From Burkholderiales bacterium RIFCSPHIGHO2_12_FULL_61_11 (GTDB taxonomy: Bacteria > Pseudomonadota > Gammaproteobacteria > Burkholderiales > Burkholderiaceae_C), in NCBI GenBank assembly GCA_001770785.1, contig MERZ01000114.1:1-30902 (forward strand): DNA of 30,902 nucleotides, in the 5' to 3' direction. The notes under the pieces were generated by a model, which searched no databases, was not told the origin of the DNA, and saw only the letters and a program-made list of their open reading frames with translations. Every line of letters begins with the position of its first letter. The stretch's first letter is position 1. A program made the translations under genes and the position numbers. This document shows, piece after piece, positions 9,187 through 17,985 of this stretch.

Positions 9187-9717
9187 ATCAGCCTCACGCA
9201 GCGTGGCAACAAAGTAATCCCACATAAGGCCGATCGCATCCTTCGCGTCTGCCTCCAACATTCGCATGGGATGAATCCTAAGTTTGCGAAACCGTACGCC
9301 CATATTGTGCTTATGATCGGGCTCCTTCAGGTGTGAAAAGGGATTCCTCTTCAATCGAAGCGCGTCCGTACGGGCCAGCCAGTCTTCCGGGAAGACTTTG
9401 TGCTTGCGTGCTATTGCAACAGCGTTTGCGAAGTTCGGACTGTCAGTGACGTGGCCGAGAAGTTGAAGTTCTTCCGCCAGCGTGTGCTCGATGAATGAGG
9501 TTGCCAATAGCAGCGCCGCCACAAAGTGGCCGTCGATAAACGTTTCGCGCGCTTCGGAAAGGATCCGCATCGTTTCAGTGCGTCCAAGGATAGCGCCCGG
9601 GCGACGCTCGTGAAGCGACAACCACTTGATGCGTTCAACGCGAGCGTGCCTGCTGTCAGCGTCAGCCCGCTCCAAGGCCTCTGACAACTGCTCGTCAATT
9701 GAAGTCTCGTTCGCCAT
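9181..9717 (-). CDS. Cassette ORF: HEPN-like protein with RNxxxH motif
   Basis: A 178-residue predicted helical protein. The core ARETFIDGHFVAALLLATSF followed by IEHTLAEELQLLG (about 57-88) resembles the first HEPN helices. LRLKRNPFSHLKEP carries R124-N125 and H129, the conserved R-N-x3-H signature of HEPN RNases and HEPN-associated defence proteins. The ATG starts immediately after the GTTAGCC core of the site at 9723-9800, and the stop TAA is in the next core. It shares the motif but little obvious sequence with the neighbouring cassette protein. The N-terminal about 45 residues are charged and unrecognised. A role in defence or growth control is inference from the family and cassette context. 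Confidence 0.68.
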   Translation of the reverse strand: MANETSIDEQLSEALERADADSRHARVERIKWLSLHERRPGAILGRTETMRILSEARETFIDGHFVAALLLATSFIEHTLAEELQLLGHVTDSPNFANAVAIARKHKVFPEDWLARTDALRLKRNPFSHLKEPDHKHNMGVRFRKLRIHPMRMLEADAKDAIGLMWDYFVATLREADA

Positions 9718-9722
9718 CCGAT

Positions 9723-9800
9723 GGCTAACGCACCAGCTCAGCCGCGGCCCTGACGACGCGAAGCGGCGGCAGGGACGTCGGCTGGAGCGTCTAGTTGGGC
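9723..9800 (-). other. attC-like recombination site 3
   Basis: A 78-bp site with plus-strand GGCTAAC at the left (9723-9729) and GTTGGGC at the right (9794-9800). On the minus strand CAGCCG near one end pairs with CGGCTG near the other, and CCCTG pairs with CAGGG further in, giving an attC-like stem. It differs in sequence from the other two sites. The 3' end of the ORF at 9738-10256 runs into it. Confidence 0.62.
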
Positions 9801-10256
9801 ACCGAAAACACTCTCGGCAACGTTCGAAAGCAGGAAGCGCTCGAACTCGTGCGCGTGAACAAGATTTTCTGTTTTCCGTGAGCGAACCGTAGGGTCCGTG
9901 TACATGTAGATGTGAAGCCGCCCGCTGGACCGCTGCTGGGCATGGGCCTGTAACTCTTGGGGTGTGAAAAGCCAGACTTTCTCTGTTGAAAGATCAGCAA
10001 GTGCCACAAAAGCTGCCGGGGTCGTTTCCGGCACCCACCAATCAAGAGCGAGCTTTCCCTTGCCCCCTCCAGGCTTGGGCTTGAGATTGGTTTTTACCTG
10101 GACAGTGACGGGCTGCGCCCTGATCGAAGAGTACGCGACCAGATCAATTCCGGTATCCGTGCTCATAGGCGCGGATTCAACGCCGAGGAGTAGTAGCCGG
10201 TACTGAACAAGCAGCTCGCCGCATTTACCAATTTGCGCAGTACTCAGCGACACCAT
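9738..10256 (-). CDS. Cassette ORF: PD-(D/E)XK nuclease-like protein
   Basis: The 172-residue product begins MVSLSTAQIGKCGELLVQYR. E14 in the first helix, D38 in TDTGIDLVAYS and Q53-x-K55 in VTVQVKT have the order and spacing of the PD-(D/E)XK nuclease/endonuclease-like fold, with Q in place of the usual D/E of the ExK pair. A strand/helix region with WVPETTPAAFVALADLSTEKVW follows. ATG 10256 was chosen because AGGGAGG lies six bases upstream and the cassette core GTTGGGC lies just beyond; the open frame extends further upstream but through a palindrome. The final about 20 residues (Ala/Arg-rich) are encoded by the attC-like site, so the original C-terminus may have been shorter. Function, possibly DNA cleavage in defence, is inference. 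Confidence 0.66.
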   Translation of the reverse strand: MVSLSTAQIGKCGELLVQYRLLLLGVESAPMSTDTGIDLVAYSSIRAQPVTVQVKTNLKPKPGGGKGKLALDWWVPETTPAAFVALADLSTEKVWLFTPQELQAHAQQRSSGRLHIYMYTDPTVRSRKTENLVHAHEFERFLLSNVAESVFGAQLDAPADVPAAASRRQGRG

Positions 10257-10291
10257 TCGGCCTCCCTCTTCGGCGCCCAACGTAATGTAGA

Positions 10292-10327
10292 TCGTTGGAT
10301 ATTCTGGCATCCCAGAATATCCAACGA
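10292..10327. repeat. Perfect 16-bp stem / 4-nt loop palindrome next to the first cassette
   Basis: TCGTTGGATATTCTGG (10292-10307) and CCAGAATATCCAACGA (10312-10327) are exact reverse complements around CATC. The structure lies 11 bases from the GCCCAAC core at 10275-10281, where an attI or a further attC would be expected. Its own ends (GTTGGAT, ATCCAAC) resemble cassette cores but face the wrong way. Confidence 0.75.
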
Positions 10328-10956
10328 GATATACCCGAATTCCACCTGCGGATGCCGATGACCGGTGAAGCGGCAAGGCGCATGCCGCCTTGGTTCGTAG
10401 CCAATTCCCCAAGAAATTGAAGTCATTTCCATCCCTTCAAACCCTGTCGCCTATCCTGGCGAAATTTGGTCAATGTCGAGTTCATTTTCTCGACGCTTCA
10501 TATTGCCCGACTATAGCCCAGTGGACAACGCATCTGAATATCGGCTTCCGCTGCAATGCAGTCGCTCAAGCGGAAAAGCGACGAAACCCATGTGAATGAC
10601 GGCTTCAGACTGAGCCTGTGTGTGAAAACTCCGGCGAAAACATTCACTTCATATTCGGTTGAAAAATCGACCTCATAGAACCGTCCACAATCGACGATCA
10701 CACCTTCGGCAATGGTTTGGGGACCCTCAATTTTTTGACCGTAGCGCGACCTTTTGTGTTTTCACACCCCCTCGACTGAGAGCCGTCATTCGGGAATTGC
10801 GACTGGCTGTCGGCTGAGTGCCCAAAGGCGACGACATGGAGCATGGAGAAAAGCGGTCGGTCGACCCCTTTGTCGCAGCGCGACTGATCCGCCTCGAAAC
10901 AACGATAACATCCACAGTCACCAAGCCAATACGCCAGCTCCTACCAGGGAATTTCC
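10328..10956. other. Gene-poor stretch between cassette cluster and aldo/keto reductase
   Basis: No convincing gene is seen here on either strand. The short open frames lack recognisable motifs and good ribosome sites. GTGTGTGAAAAC near 10618 has an imperfect inverted counterpart, GTTTTCACAC, near 10763-10772. The region 10780-10880 has the look of degraded repeat-derived DNA. An integrase gene, which would be expected here in a complete integron, is absent. Confidence 0.5.
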
Positions 10957-11952
10957 ATGCAATATCGCAACCTCGGCAAAAGCCCGCTCAAAATCTCCGC
11001 CCTCTGTCTCGGTACCATGATGTTCGCCGATCAGACCGATATCACCGAGGCGCGCAGCATCGTTGCGCATGCCCGGGAGCAGGGTGTCAATTTCATCGAC
11101 ACCGCCGACGTGTACTCCACCGGCAAATCGGAAACGATGGTGGGCGATATTCTCAAGGGCGCACGCGCCGACTGGATCCTCGCCACCAAGATCGGTAACA
11201 AGATGTCCGGCCGGCCGAATGAATCGCAATATTCGCGAAGCTGGATGATGCGCGAGTGTGACGCCAGCCTGCAGCGGCTGGCCACCGACTACATCGACAT
11301 CTATTACCTGCACCGCGACTTCAATGGCATGGACCTGGAAGAACCGCTTCGGGCCATAGACGCGCTGCTGCGGGCGGGCAAGATTCGCTACTGGGGTGTG
11401 TCGAATTTTCGCGGATGGCGCATCGCCGAAGTGGTCCATCTCGCGCGCGAGCTCAACATGCCCGGCCCGGTGGTGTGCCAGCCGTGTTACAACCTGCTCA
11501 ACCGGCAGCCGGAGGTCGAAGTGCTGGCAGCCTGCGCGCATTACGGCATCGGCGTGGTGCCCTATAGCCCGATCGCGCGTGGGGTACTTTCGGGAAAATA
11601 TGCGCCCGGCAGCAAGCCCGCTGAAGGCACCCGGGCCGGACGTGGTGACAAACGCATGATGGAAACGGAATTCCGCGAGGAATCGCTAGTGATCGCCCAG
11701 ACGCTGAAGGCACATTGCGACAGGAAAGGCGTGTCACTGACCCACTTTGCCACCGCTTGGGTTCTGGCAAACAAAGCCGTGAGCGCGGTGATCGCCGGGC
11801 CGCGCACGCTCGCGCAATGGCAGGACTATTTTGCCGCGCTCGATTGCGTAATTAGCGCCGAGGATGAAGCACTCGTGGATTCGCTGGTGAAGCCGGGACA
11901 TCCGGCCACTCCGGGCTACAACGATCCTGCGTATCCGCTAAACCGCCGCTGA
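10957..11952 (+). CDS. Aldo/keto reductase
   Basis: A 331-residue NAD(P)H-dependent oxidoreductase of the aldo/keto reductase superfamily, built on a TIM barrel. The catalytic tetrad can be read as D48 (NFIDTAD), Y53 (ADVYSTGKSE), K78 (ATKIGNK) and H119 (YYLHRD). GVSNFRGW near 139-146 and the C-terminal VIAGPRTLAQWQDY, which contacts the cofactor phosphate region, are intact. The overall pattern is of the YajO/voltage-gated-potassium-channel-beta-like group (AKR family acting on small carbonyls or sugars). AGGGA lies about six bases before ATG 10957. The following remnant of an RpiR-type regulator on the opposite strand suggests a former sugar-metabolism locus; the substrate is unknown. Confidence 0.93.
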   Translation: MQYRNLGKSPLKISALCLGTMMFADQTDITEARSIVAHAREQGVNFIDTADVYSTGKSETMVGDILKGARADWILATKIGNKMSGRPNESQYSRSWMMRECDASLQRLATDYIDIYYLHRDFNGMDLEEPLRAIDALLRAGKIRYWGVSNFRGWRIAEVVHLARELNMPGPVVCQPCYNLLNRQPEVEVLAACAHYGIGVVPYSPIARGVLSGKYAPGSKPAEGTRAGRGDKRMMETEFREESLVIAQTLKAHCDRKGVSLTHFATAWVLANKAVSAVIAGPRTLAQWQDYFAALDCVISAEDEALVDSLVKPGHPATPGYNDPAYPLNRR

Positions 11953-11964
11953 CCGGAAACGGCA

Positions 11965-12364
11965 TCAGTTGAGCCAGGAACTTCCCATGGGTTCGATCTG
12001 GGCCGATGGGCATTCCAGAATGGTCCGTAGGCTGATTTCCTTGTTGCCTTTTCCCGGACGGTTGGCGCGGATACGGCTGGGCAAGGTCGGTACGGCGACG
12101 AAAGTCGATGGCAAACAGGACATCGCCCTCGGCCATGTCGGCCAGAATCTCGGCGCTTTTGTCAGCCGCTTCGTTGATCAGCGTTACATCGGCCTTGGCA
12201 TGAGAAAATAGCGCGTGCACATAAAAGAAAGTGGCATAGCTGTTACGGTAGCCCACAACCCAGAGACGACGAGCCTTTTTTAGAAGGGTCAAGGCCTTAT
12301 GCATGTCTCGCAGTTCGCTGGATAGCGGCGCTTTTCGGGCCGCATAATCTGAGCCGGACAACAA
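11965..12364 (-). pseudogene. RpiR-family regulator remnant (SIS domain fragment)
   Basis: The minus strand encodes ALTLLKKARRLWVVGYRNSY, then an SIS-domain-like continuation through ADVTLINEAADKSAEILADM and GDVLFAIDFRR. The frame is then broken. A second frame resumes SRIRANRPGKGNKEISLRTI and ends PMGSSWLN at a TGA (11967-11965). The N-terminal helix-turn-helix domain of an RpiR regulator (about 100 residues) is missing before 12364. So this is a 5'-truncated, frameshifted gene of a phosphosugar-sensing regulator. The nearby aldo/keto reductase could have been its target; that is inference. Confidence 0.72.
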
Positions 12365-12395
12365 AAAAATAATCAGACTGGGAAGACGCTACGGC

Positions 12396-13962
<1,567 letters not shown>

Positions 13963-13973
<11 letters not shown>

Positions 13974-15339
13974 AAGCTTGCGCGAGAGCGAAACCGTCGA
14001 GCTGAAAAAAAGCCTGGCCGAACTCAAGGAAGGCTTGGTGTCCATGGTCGCCATTCTGAACAAGCACGGCGCCGGTGAGTTGTGGTTTGGCGTGGCGCCC
14101 AGCGGCAAAGCCGTGGGCCTGGACGTGACCGACAAAACCCTGCGCGACCTGTCCCAAGCCATCGCCGCCCATATCGAACCCAAGGTGTACCCGCACGTCG
14201 CCGCACAAACTGTTGATGGTAAAACCTGCATCCAGGTGCGCTTCAGCGGCCAAGACACGCCGTACTTCGCCCATGGCCGCGCCTGGATGCGCGTGGCCGA
14301 TGAAGATCGCCAGCTCAGCGCCAAAGCGCTGCAAAACCTCATCCTGGTCAAACACCGGCAAGGCCTGCTCTGGGACAACCAGCCCACCGACTTGCCGTTG
14401 ACGGCGCTGGACGAAGCCAAAATCCGCCGCTTCGTCGAGCGCGCCGGTCTGCCGTGGGACACCCCGGCCAACGCCCTGGCCAAGCTGGAACTGATGCAAG
14501 ACGGCCGTCTGCTCAACGCCGCCCGGCTGTTTTTTGCCAAGGCCGCGCCCATTCAGTTGCGCTGCGCCGTGTTTGCCAGCACCGACAGCGCCACCATCAT
14601 CGACCGCCACGACTTTGACGGCGACATCCTGGAGCTGATTGAAGAGGCACAAAAATACATCCTGAAAAACATCCACATTGGCATGCGGCTAGAAGGCATG
14701 TACCGCGTGGACGTGCCCGAAATTTCCACTGCCGCGCTGCGCGAGGCCGTCATCAACGCCTTTTGCCACCGCGACTGGCGCGACCCCGACTACATCCACA
14801 TCGCCGTCTTCAAAGACCGGGTTGAAATCCGCAACCCCGGCATCCTGCTGGACGGCCTGACGATTGACGACATCCGCCAAGGCAACGTCTCGCGCCGTCG
14901 CAATCCGCTGATTGCCGACCTGCTGCGCCGCATCCAGATGGTCGAAGCCTGGGGCCGCGGCATGCCCCTGATGCTGGAAAACGCGCCCACGGTGAAGTTT
15001 CGGCAAGTGGCAGGGCTGTTTATCGCTAGTTTTGATCGACCGTCTTTCCTGGAGGAAGTCCCTCAAAAAACTGTCGATAAGTCCAAAGAAACTACAGGAA
15101 AGACTACAGGAAGGACTACAGGAAAAGCCGCCGAGCTACTGGCCCTTTTGCGCTTGCAGCCCCAAACGACCACCCCCGAACTGGCTGCCGCGCTGGACTT
15201 GACCGTGGACGGCGTGAACTACCACCTGCGCAAGCTGCAGAAAATGGGCTTGTTGCAGCGCGTGGGCGGGAGAAAATCTGGGAATTGGGAAGTCTTGGAG
15301 CCGGCTGATTCGGCGCAAGCTGGGAGGGTTGGGGTATGA
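13963..15339 (+). CDS. AlbA/Schlafen-domain ATP-binding protein in hsd operon
   Basis: A 458-residue protein of the COG2865 type. An N-terminal AlbA_2 (Schlafen-like) domain, about 7-125, starts with [13 protein letters not shown] and contains [21 protein letters not shown] middle RecG-C-terminal-like ATPase segment has [13 protein letters not shown] near 258-268 and [13 protein letters not shown] near 287-299. After a [12 protein letters not shown] linker (about 377-388) a winged helix (about 390-450; [20 protein letters not shown]) binds DNA. Such genes are frequent guests of type I loci and are thought to regulate or add a defence layer; the exact role here is unknown. Its last codons lie in a copy of the hsdM 3' end read in another frame, indicating insertion between hsdM and hsdS. 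Confidence 0.88.
15091..15126 (+). repeat. Three 12-bp tandem repeats in the AlbA gene linker
   Basis: ACTACAGGAAAG, ACTACAGGAAGG and ACTACAGGAAAA follow one another and encode the [12 protein letters not shown] linker before the winged-helix domain. Copy-number change would keep the reading frame. Confidence 0.85.
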
Positions 15340-15341
15340 GT
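15304..15341 (+). repeat. 38-bp direct repeat, copy B (AlbA gene 3' end / hsdS start)
   Basis: This copy matches 13931-13968 at 37 of 38 bases. Here it is read in a different frame ([11 protein letters not shown]) as the C-terminus of the AlbA protein and supplies the ATG of hsdS. It is best explained as a relic of the original hsdM 3' end. Confidence 0.93.
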
Positions 15342-16574
15342 ACTGAGTGGCGCGACTGCACGCTCGGTGAATTTGTGCGGCTCCAGCGGGGACACGACCT
15401 GACTGCATCCGAGCAGCAATCAGGCAATATCCCAATCATGGGGTCAGCAGGCCCAAACGGAACTCACAACAAAGCATTGGCTTACGGACCTGGCGTAGTA
15501 GTTGGCCGTAGCGGTGCATCTGCTGGTCGAGTGCATTTCAGTGCACTTGATTACTGGCCACACAACACATGTTTGTATGTCACCGATTTCCTGGGGAACA
15601 GTCCGCGATTCGCCTACTACCTGCTGCAAACGCTTGATCTGGCCTCATTCAACTCAGGCAGTGCACAACCATCATTGAATCGAAACTTCCTGTATTCGAT
15701 TCCTCTCAAAATTCCGACACGTTTGGAGCAAGATGGCATCGTTGCACTGCTATCGACCCTCGATGACCGCATCGCCCTCCTGCGCGAAACCAACGCCACG
15801 CTCGAAGCCATCGCCCAGGCGCTGTTCAAGTCGTGGTTTGTTGATTTCGACCCCGTCCGCGCCAAAATGGAAGGCCGCGCCCCCGAAGGCATGGGCGAGA
15901 CCACCGCCCGGCTGTTTCCCGACAGCTTCGAGGAATCGGCGCTGGGCTTGGTGCCGAGGGGGTGGCGGGTTGGCACGCTGGGTGAACACACAAGCTACCT
16001 CAGCCGTGGAATTTCACCCAAATATATCGAGGATGGCGGCGTTATTGTCATCAACCAAAAGTGCATTCGAGACTTCTCTCTGGACTTGAGTAAGGCTCGC
16101 CGTCACGACCCAGCACAGAGAAAAATTGATGGTCGAGGGTTGTTAAAAGGCGATATTTTAGTGAATTCAACTGGCGTTGGAACGCTTGGCCGTATCGCGC
16201 AAGTTCTGTCTTTAGATAACCCCGCCATCGTTGATTCGCATGTCACGGTGATGCGTACAGATTCCTCGCTTACCTGGAATTACCTTGGGCTATCAATAAT
16301 GCGCAGGCAGGCAGAAATTGAAGGCATGGGCGAAGGCTCAACAGGGCAGACCGAGTTAAGTCGAGGAAAACTGGCTATTCTCAAATTGCTCATTCCTCCT
16401 ATTGCAGTACTTCAAAATTTTGATGACGTTGTGTTGCCATTGCGTGAACGTTTCTCAGCAAACCAGACGCAAGCACAATCCCTCGCCACCCTGCGCGACA
16501 CCCTGCTGCCGCGCCTGATCTCGGGCCAGCTGCGGCTGCCGGACGCCGAAGCCGCCGAGGAAGCACTTGCATAA
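15336..16574 (+). CDS. hsdS: Type I restriction-modification specificity subunit
   Basis: HsdS provides the DNA target recognition for both methylation and restriction. The 412-residue protein has two target-recognition domains (about 5-130 and 200-350). They alternate with two conserved helical spacers: LLSTLDDRIALLRETNATLE followed by AIAQALFKSWFVDFDPVRAKM (about 138-185), and NQTQAQSLATLRDTLLPRLI (about 375-400). The recognition domains are visibly richer in A/T than the spacers, as expected if they were exchanged by recombination. ATG overlaps the preceding stop by four bases (ATGA). The bound sequence cannot be predicted from here. Confidence 0.95.
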   Translation: MSTEWRDCTLGEFVRLQRGHDLTASEQQSGNIPIMGSAGPNGTHNKALAYGPGVVVGRSGASAGRVHFSALDYWPHNTCLYVTDFLGNSPRFAYYLLQTLDLASFNSGSAQPSLNRNFLYSIPLKIPTRLEQDGIVALLSTLDDRIALLRETNATLEAIAQALFKSWFVDFDPVRAKMEGRAPEGMGETTARLFPDSFEESALGLVPRGWRVGTLGEHTSYLSRGISPKYIEDGGVIVINQKCIRDFSLDLSKARRHDPAQRKIDGRGLLKGDILVNSTGVGTLGRIAQVLSLDNPAIVDSHVTVMRTDSSLTWNYLGLSIMRRQAEIEGMGEGSTGQTELSRGKLAILKLLIPPIAVLQNFDDVVLPLRERFSANQTQAQSLATLRDTLLPRLISGQLRLPDAEAAEEALA

Positions 16575-16590
16575 ATTCAACGCCCTGCAG

Positions 16591-16650
16591 TCACTATGCT
16601 TTCAATAGCTTCTCACGCACATTCCACGGGGGCTACAGGCCAGTTTGGCA
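16591..16650. repeat. Comamonadaceae-type intergenic repeat
   Basis: The segment has CAATAGCTTCTCACGC and GGGGGCTACAGGCCAGTTTG separated by a few bases. It resembles the abundant 'AATAGCT...CGCA...GGGGCTACAGGCCA' element found between genes in Rhodoferax, Polaromonas and Acidovorax genomes. The recognition is from memory of the family, not from a search. Confidence 0.5.
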
Positions 16651-16701
16651 CTTAATTTCGCGCAGTATCTCCGCCAACGGCCTCACCTCAGGGTGGAAAC
16701 G

Positions 16702-16754
16702 ATGTGTATAGAAATTTCCCCTTTTTATACACATGAGCGCTATCATGTGAAAAA
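16702..16754 (+). promoter_or_regulatory. Putative regulatory region upstream of fic
   Basis: ATGTGTATA (16702-16710) and TATACACAT (16726-16734) form a 9-bp inverted repeat with a 15-base spacer. CATGA/TCATG and the element TATCATGTGAAAAA (16741-16754) follow. The same 14 bases recur upstream of hsdR at 17914-17927. These are candidate operator or promoter sequences for fic; no clear -35/-10 pair could be assigned. Confidence 0.45.
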
Positions 16755-16797
16755 AATTGATTTTTCTTTACATTATTAGCCCGATTCAGAGGTTTCC

Positions 16798-17880
16798 ATG
16801 TCGTTTGACCGCCAGCTTCCTTTCAACGATTTGCCTTTGCTGCCACCGCCGGTTGATCTGGAAACCAAGGCGGTGCTCAAGCAGGTCATTGCCGCTCGCA
16901 CAGCGCTGGCAGAGCTCAAAGGCGCTGCCCAGCTTCTGCCCAACCAAGGGGTTTTGATTCAGGCCATTGGTCTGCAAGAAGCCAAGCTGTCGTCCGAGAT
17001 TGAAAACATCGTGACCACCAACGACGACTTGTTTCGCGGTTTCGCCAACGATGGCGAGGGTGCCAGTGCGCAGACCAAGGAAGTGTTGCGCTACAAGGAC
17101 GCGCTCTGGCAGGGGCACCAGTGGATCAAGCAGGGCATGCCCCTGACCACGCGACTTTTTGAAACCCTTTACCAGACGGTCAAGCAAGCGGACGATGGGG
17201 TGCCGCGTACATCAGGCACCAAGCTTGCCAACCCTGCTACCGGCGAGGTGGTGTATTGCCCGCCTGAGGGCGAAACCGTGATTCGGGACAAGCTGGCCAA
17301 TCTGGAAAGGTTTATAAATGAGCCCTCTGAGCTTGACCCGCTGGTTCGCATGGCGGTGATGCACTATCAGTTTGAAGCCATTCACCCGTTTCCAGACGGC
17401 AATGGCCGGGTAGGGCGGATTTTGAACATTCTGCAATTGCAGTCTGAAGCTTTGCTGGACGTGCCCATTCTCTACCTGTCGGGTTACATCATTGAAAACA
17501 AGGGCGCCTATTACCGTGGTTTGACGGCGGTGACCGAACGCGGGGAGTGGGAAGCATGGGTGTTGTACATGCTGCGTGGGGTCGAGACGATGGCCCACTT
17601 CACCCGCCAGCGCATCCGAGCCGTGATGGACCTGATGCAGACCGCCCGCGTACAAGCTGAAAAAGTGTTGCCCAAAGTGCAGGTTCCCGCCATTTTGGAC
17701 GTGGTGTTTCGACACCCCTATTGCAAAGTACGTTTTCTGGAGGAAGCAGGCTTGGGCTCCAGGCCCACCTGCACCAAATATTTGCGTGCATTGGTAGCGG
17801 CAGGTTTGCTGCGTGAACAAGCCGTCTGGCGCGAAAACTATTTCATCAATGACGCATTTTTTGAGGCACTGGCGCGATGA
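16798..17880 (+). CDS. Fic-domain protein (probable AMP transferase), class II
   Basis: A 360-residue Fic protein. The active-site loop HPFPDGNGRVGR (196-207) matches HPFx(D/E)GNGRxxR with catalytic H196, so it is expected to transfer AMP from ATP to target hydroxyls. An N-terminal inhibitory motif, S65-x3-E69-N70 (SSEIEN), marks it as a self-inhibited class II enzyme. The C-terminal region (about 295-360) looks like a winged helix (KVRFLEEAGLGSRPTCTKYLRALVAAGLL). ATG 16798 has GAGG upstream. It sits between hsdS and hsdR on the same strand but with its own AT-rich flanks, so it may be transcribed separately. Fic proteins are known guests of type I loci; the target here is unknown. Confidence 0.93.
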   Translation: MSFDRQLPFNDLPLLPPPVDLETKAVLKQVIAARTALAELKGAAQLLPNQGVLIQAIGLQEAKLSSEIENIVTTNDDLFRGFANDGEGASAQTKEVLRYKDALWQGHQWIKQGMPLTTRLFETLYQTVKQADDGVPRTSGTKLANPATGEVVYCPPEGETVIRDKLANLERFINEPSELDPLVRMAVMHYQFEAIHPFPDGNGRVGRILNILQLQSEALLDVPILYLSGYIIENKGAYYRGLTAVTERGEWEAWVLYMLRGVETMAHFTRQRIRAVMDLMQTARVQAEKVLPKVQVPAILDVVFRHPYCKVRFLEEAGLGSRPTCTKYLRALVAAGLLREQAVWRENYFINDAFFEALAR

Positions 17881-17985
17881 AATGTCATGTGCAGGGTTTG
17901 AACATGATCCAAATATCATGTGAAAAATATGACATATATTTATCATGAAAGGCCTGTCGTGCTAACTTTCTTCGCATGACCCACC
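17881..17985 (+). promoter_or_regulatory. AT-rich region upstream of hsdR
   Basis: This 105-base gap has repeated TCATG-like words and TATCATGTGAAAAA at 17914-17927, identical to 16741-16754 before fic. The gene downstream probably has its own promoter here, and a shared regulator acting on fic and hsdR is possible. Inference from repeats only. Confidence 0.4.

Larger units (their letters stand above)
8499..10281 (-). mobile_element. Integron cassette cluster without integrase (CALIN-like)
   Basis: Three minus-strand ORFs (starts 10256, 9717 and 9089) are each followed closely by an imperfect inverted-repeat site bounded by RYYYAAC and GTTRRRY-like cores (9723-9800, 9097-9186, 8499-8588). 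Two stop codons lie inside or at the left core, and the next ORF starts within a few bases after the right core. That is the geometry of gene cassettes read right to left. An additional GTTGGGC core on the minus strand (10281-10275) precedes the first ORF. No tyrosine-recombinase integrase or attI is visible from 10282 to 10956 or elsewhere in the window. The cluster is framed by chromosomal genes (MetE-like, aldo/keto reductase). Confidence 0.72.

Noticed and set aside
10282..10420. A fourth attC site around the 16-bp palindrome
   Set aside because: The core-like ends face the wrong way and no GTTRRRY partner is found to the right (GTTCGTA near 10392 is a poor match), so it was kept only as a palindrome.
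8438..10870. Similar words at 8438-8451 and 10857-10870 as flanking repeats of the cassette cluster
   Set aside because: Only about 14 bases in inverted orientation with a mismatch; too short to claim element ends.
10498..10924. Short frames between the cassette cluster and the aldo/keto reductase
   Set aside because: No motif, no good ribosome site, and overlapping frames on both strands; treated as gene-poor DNA.
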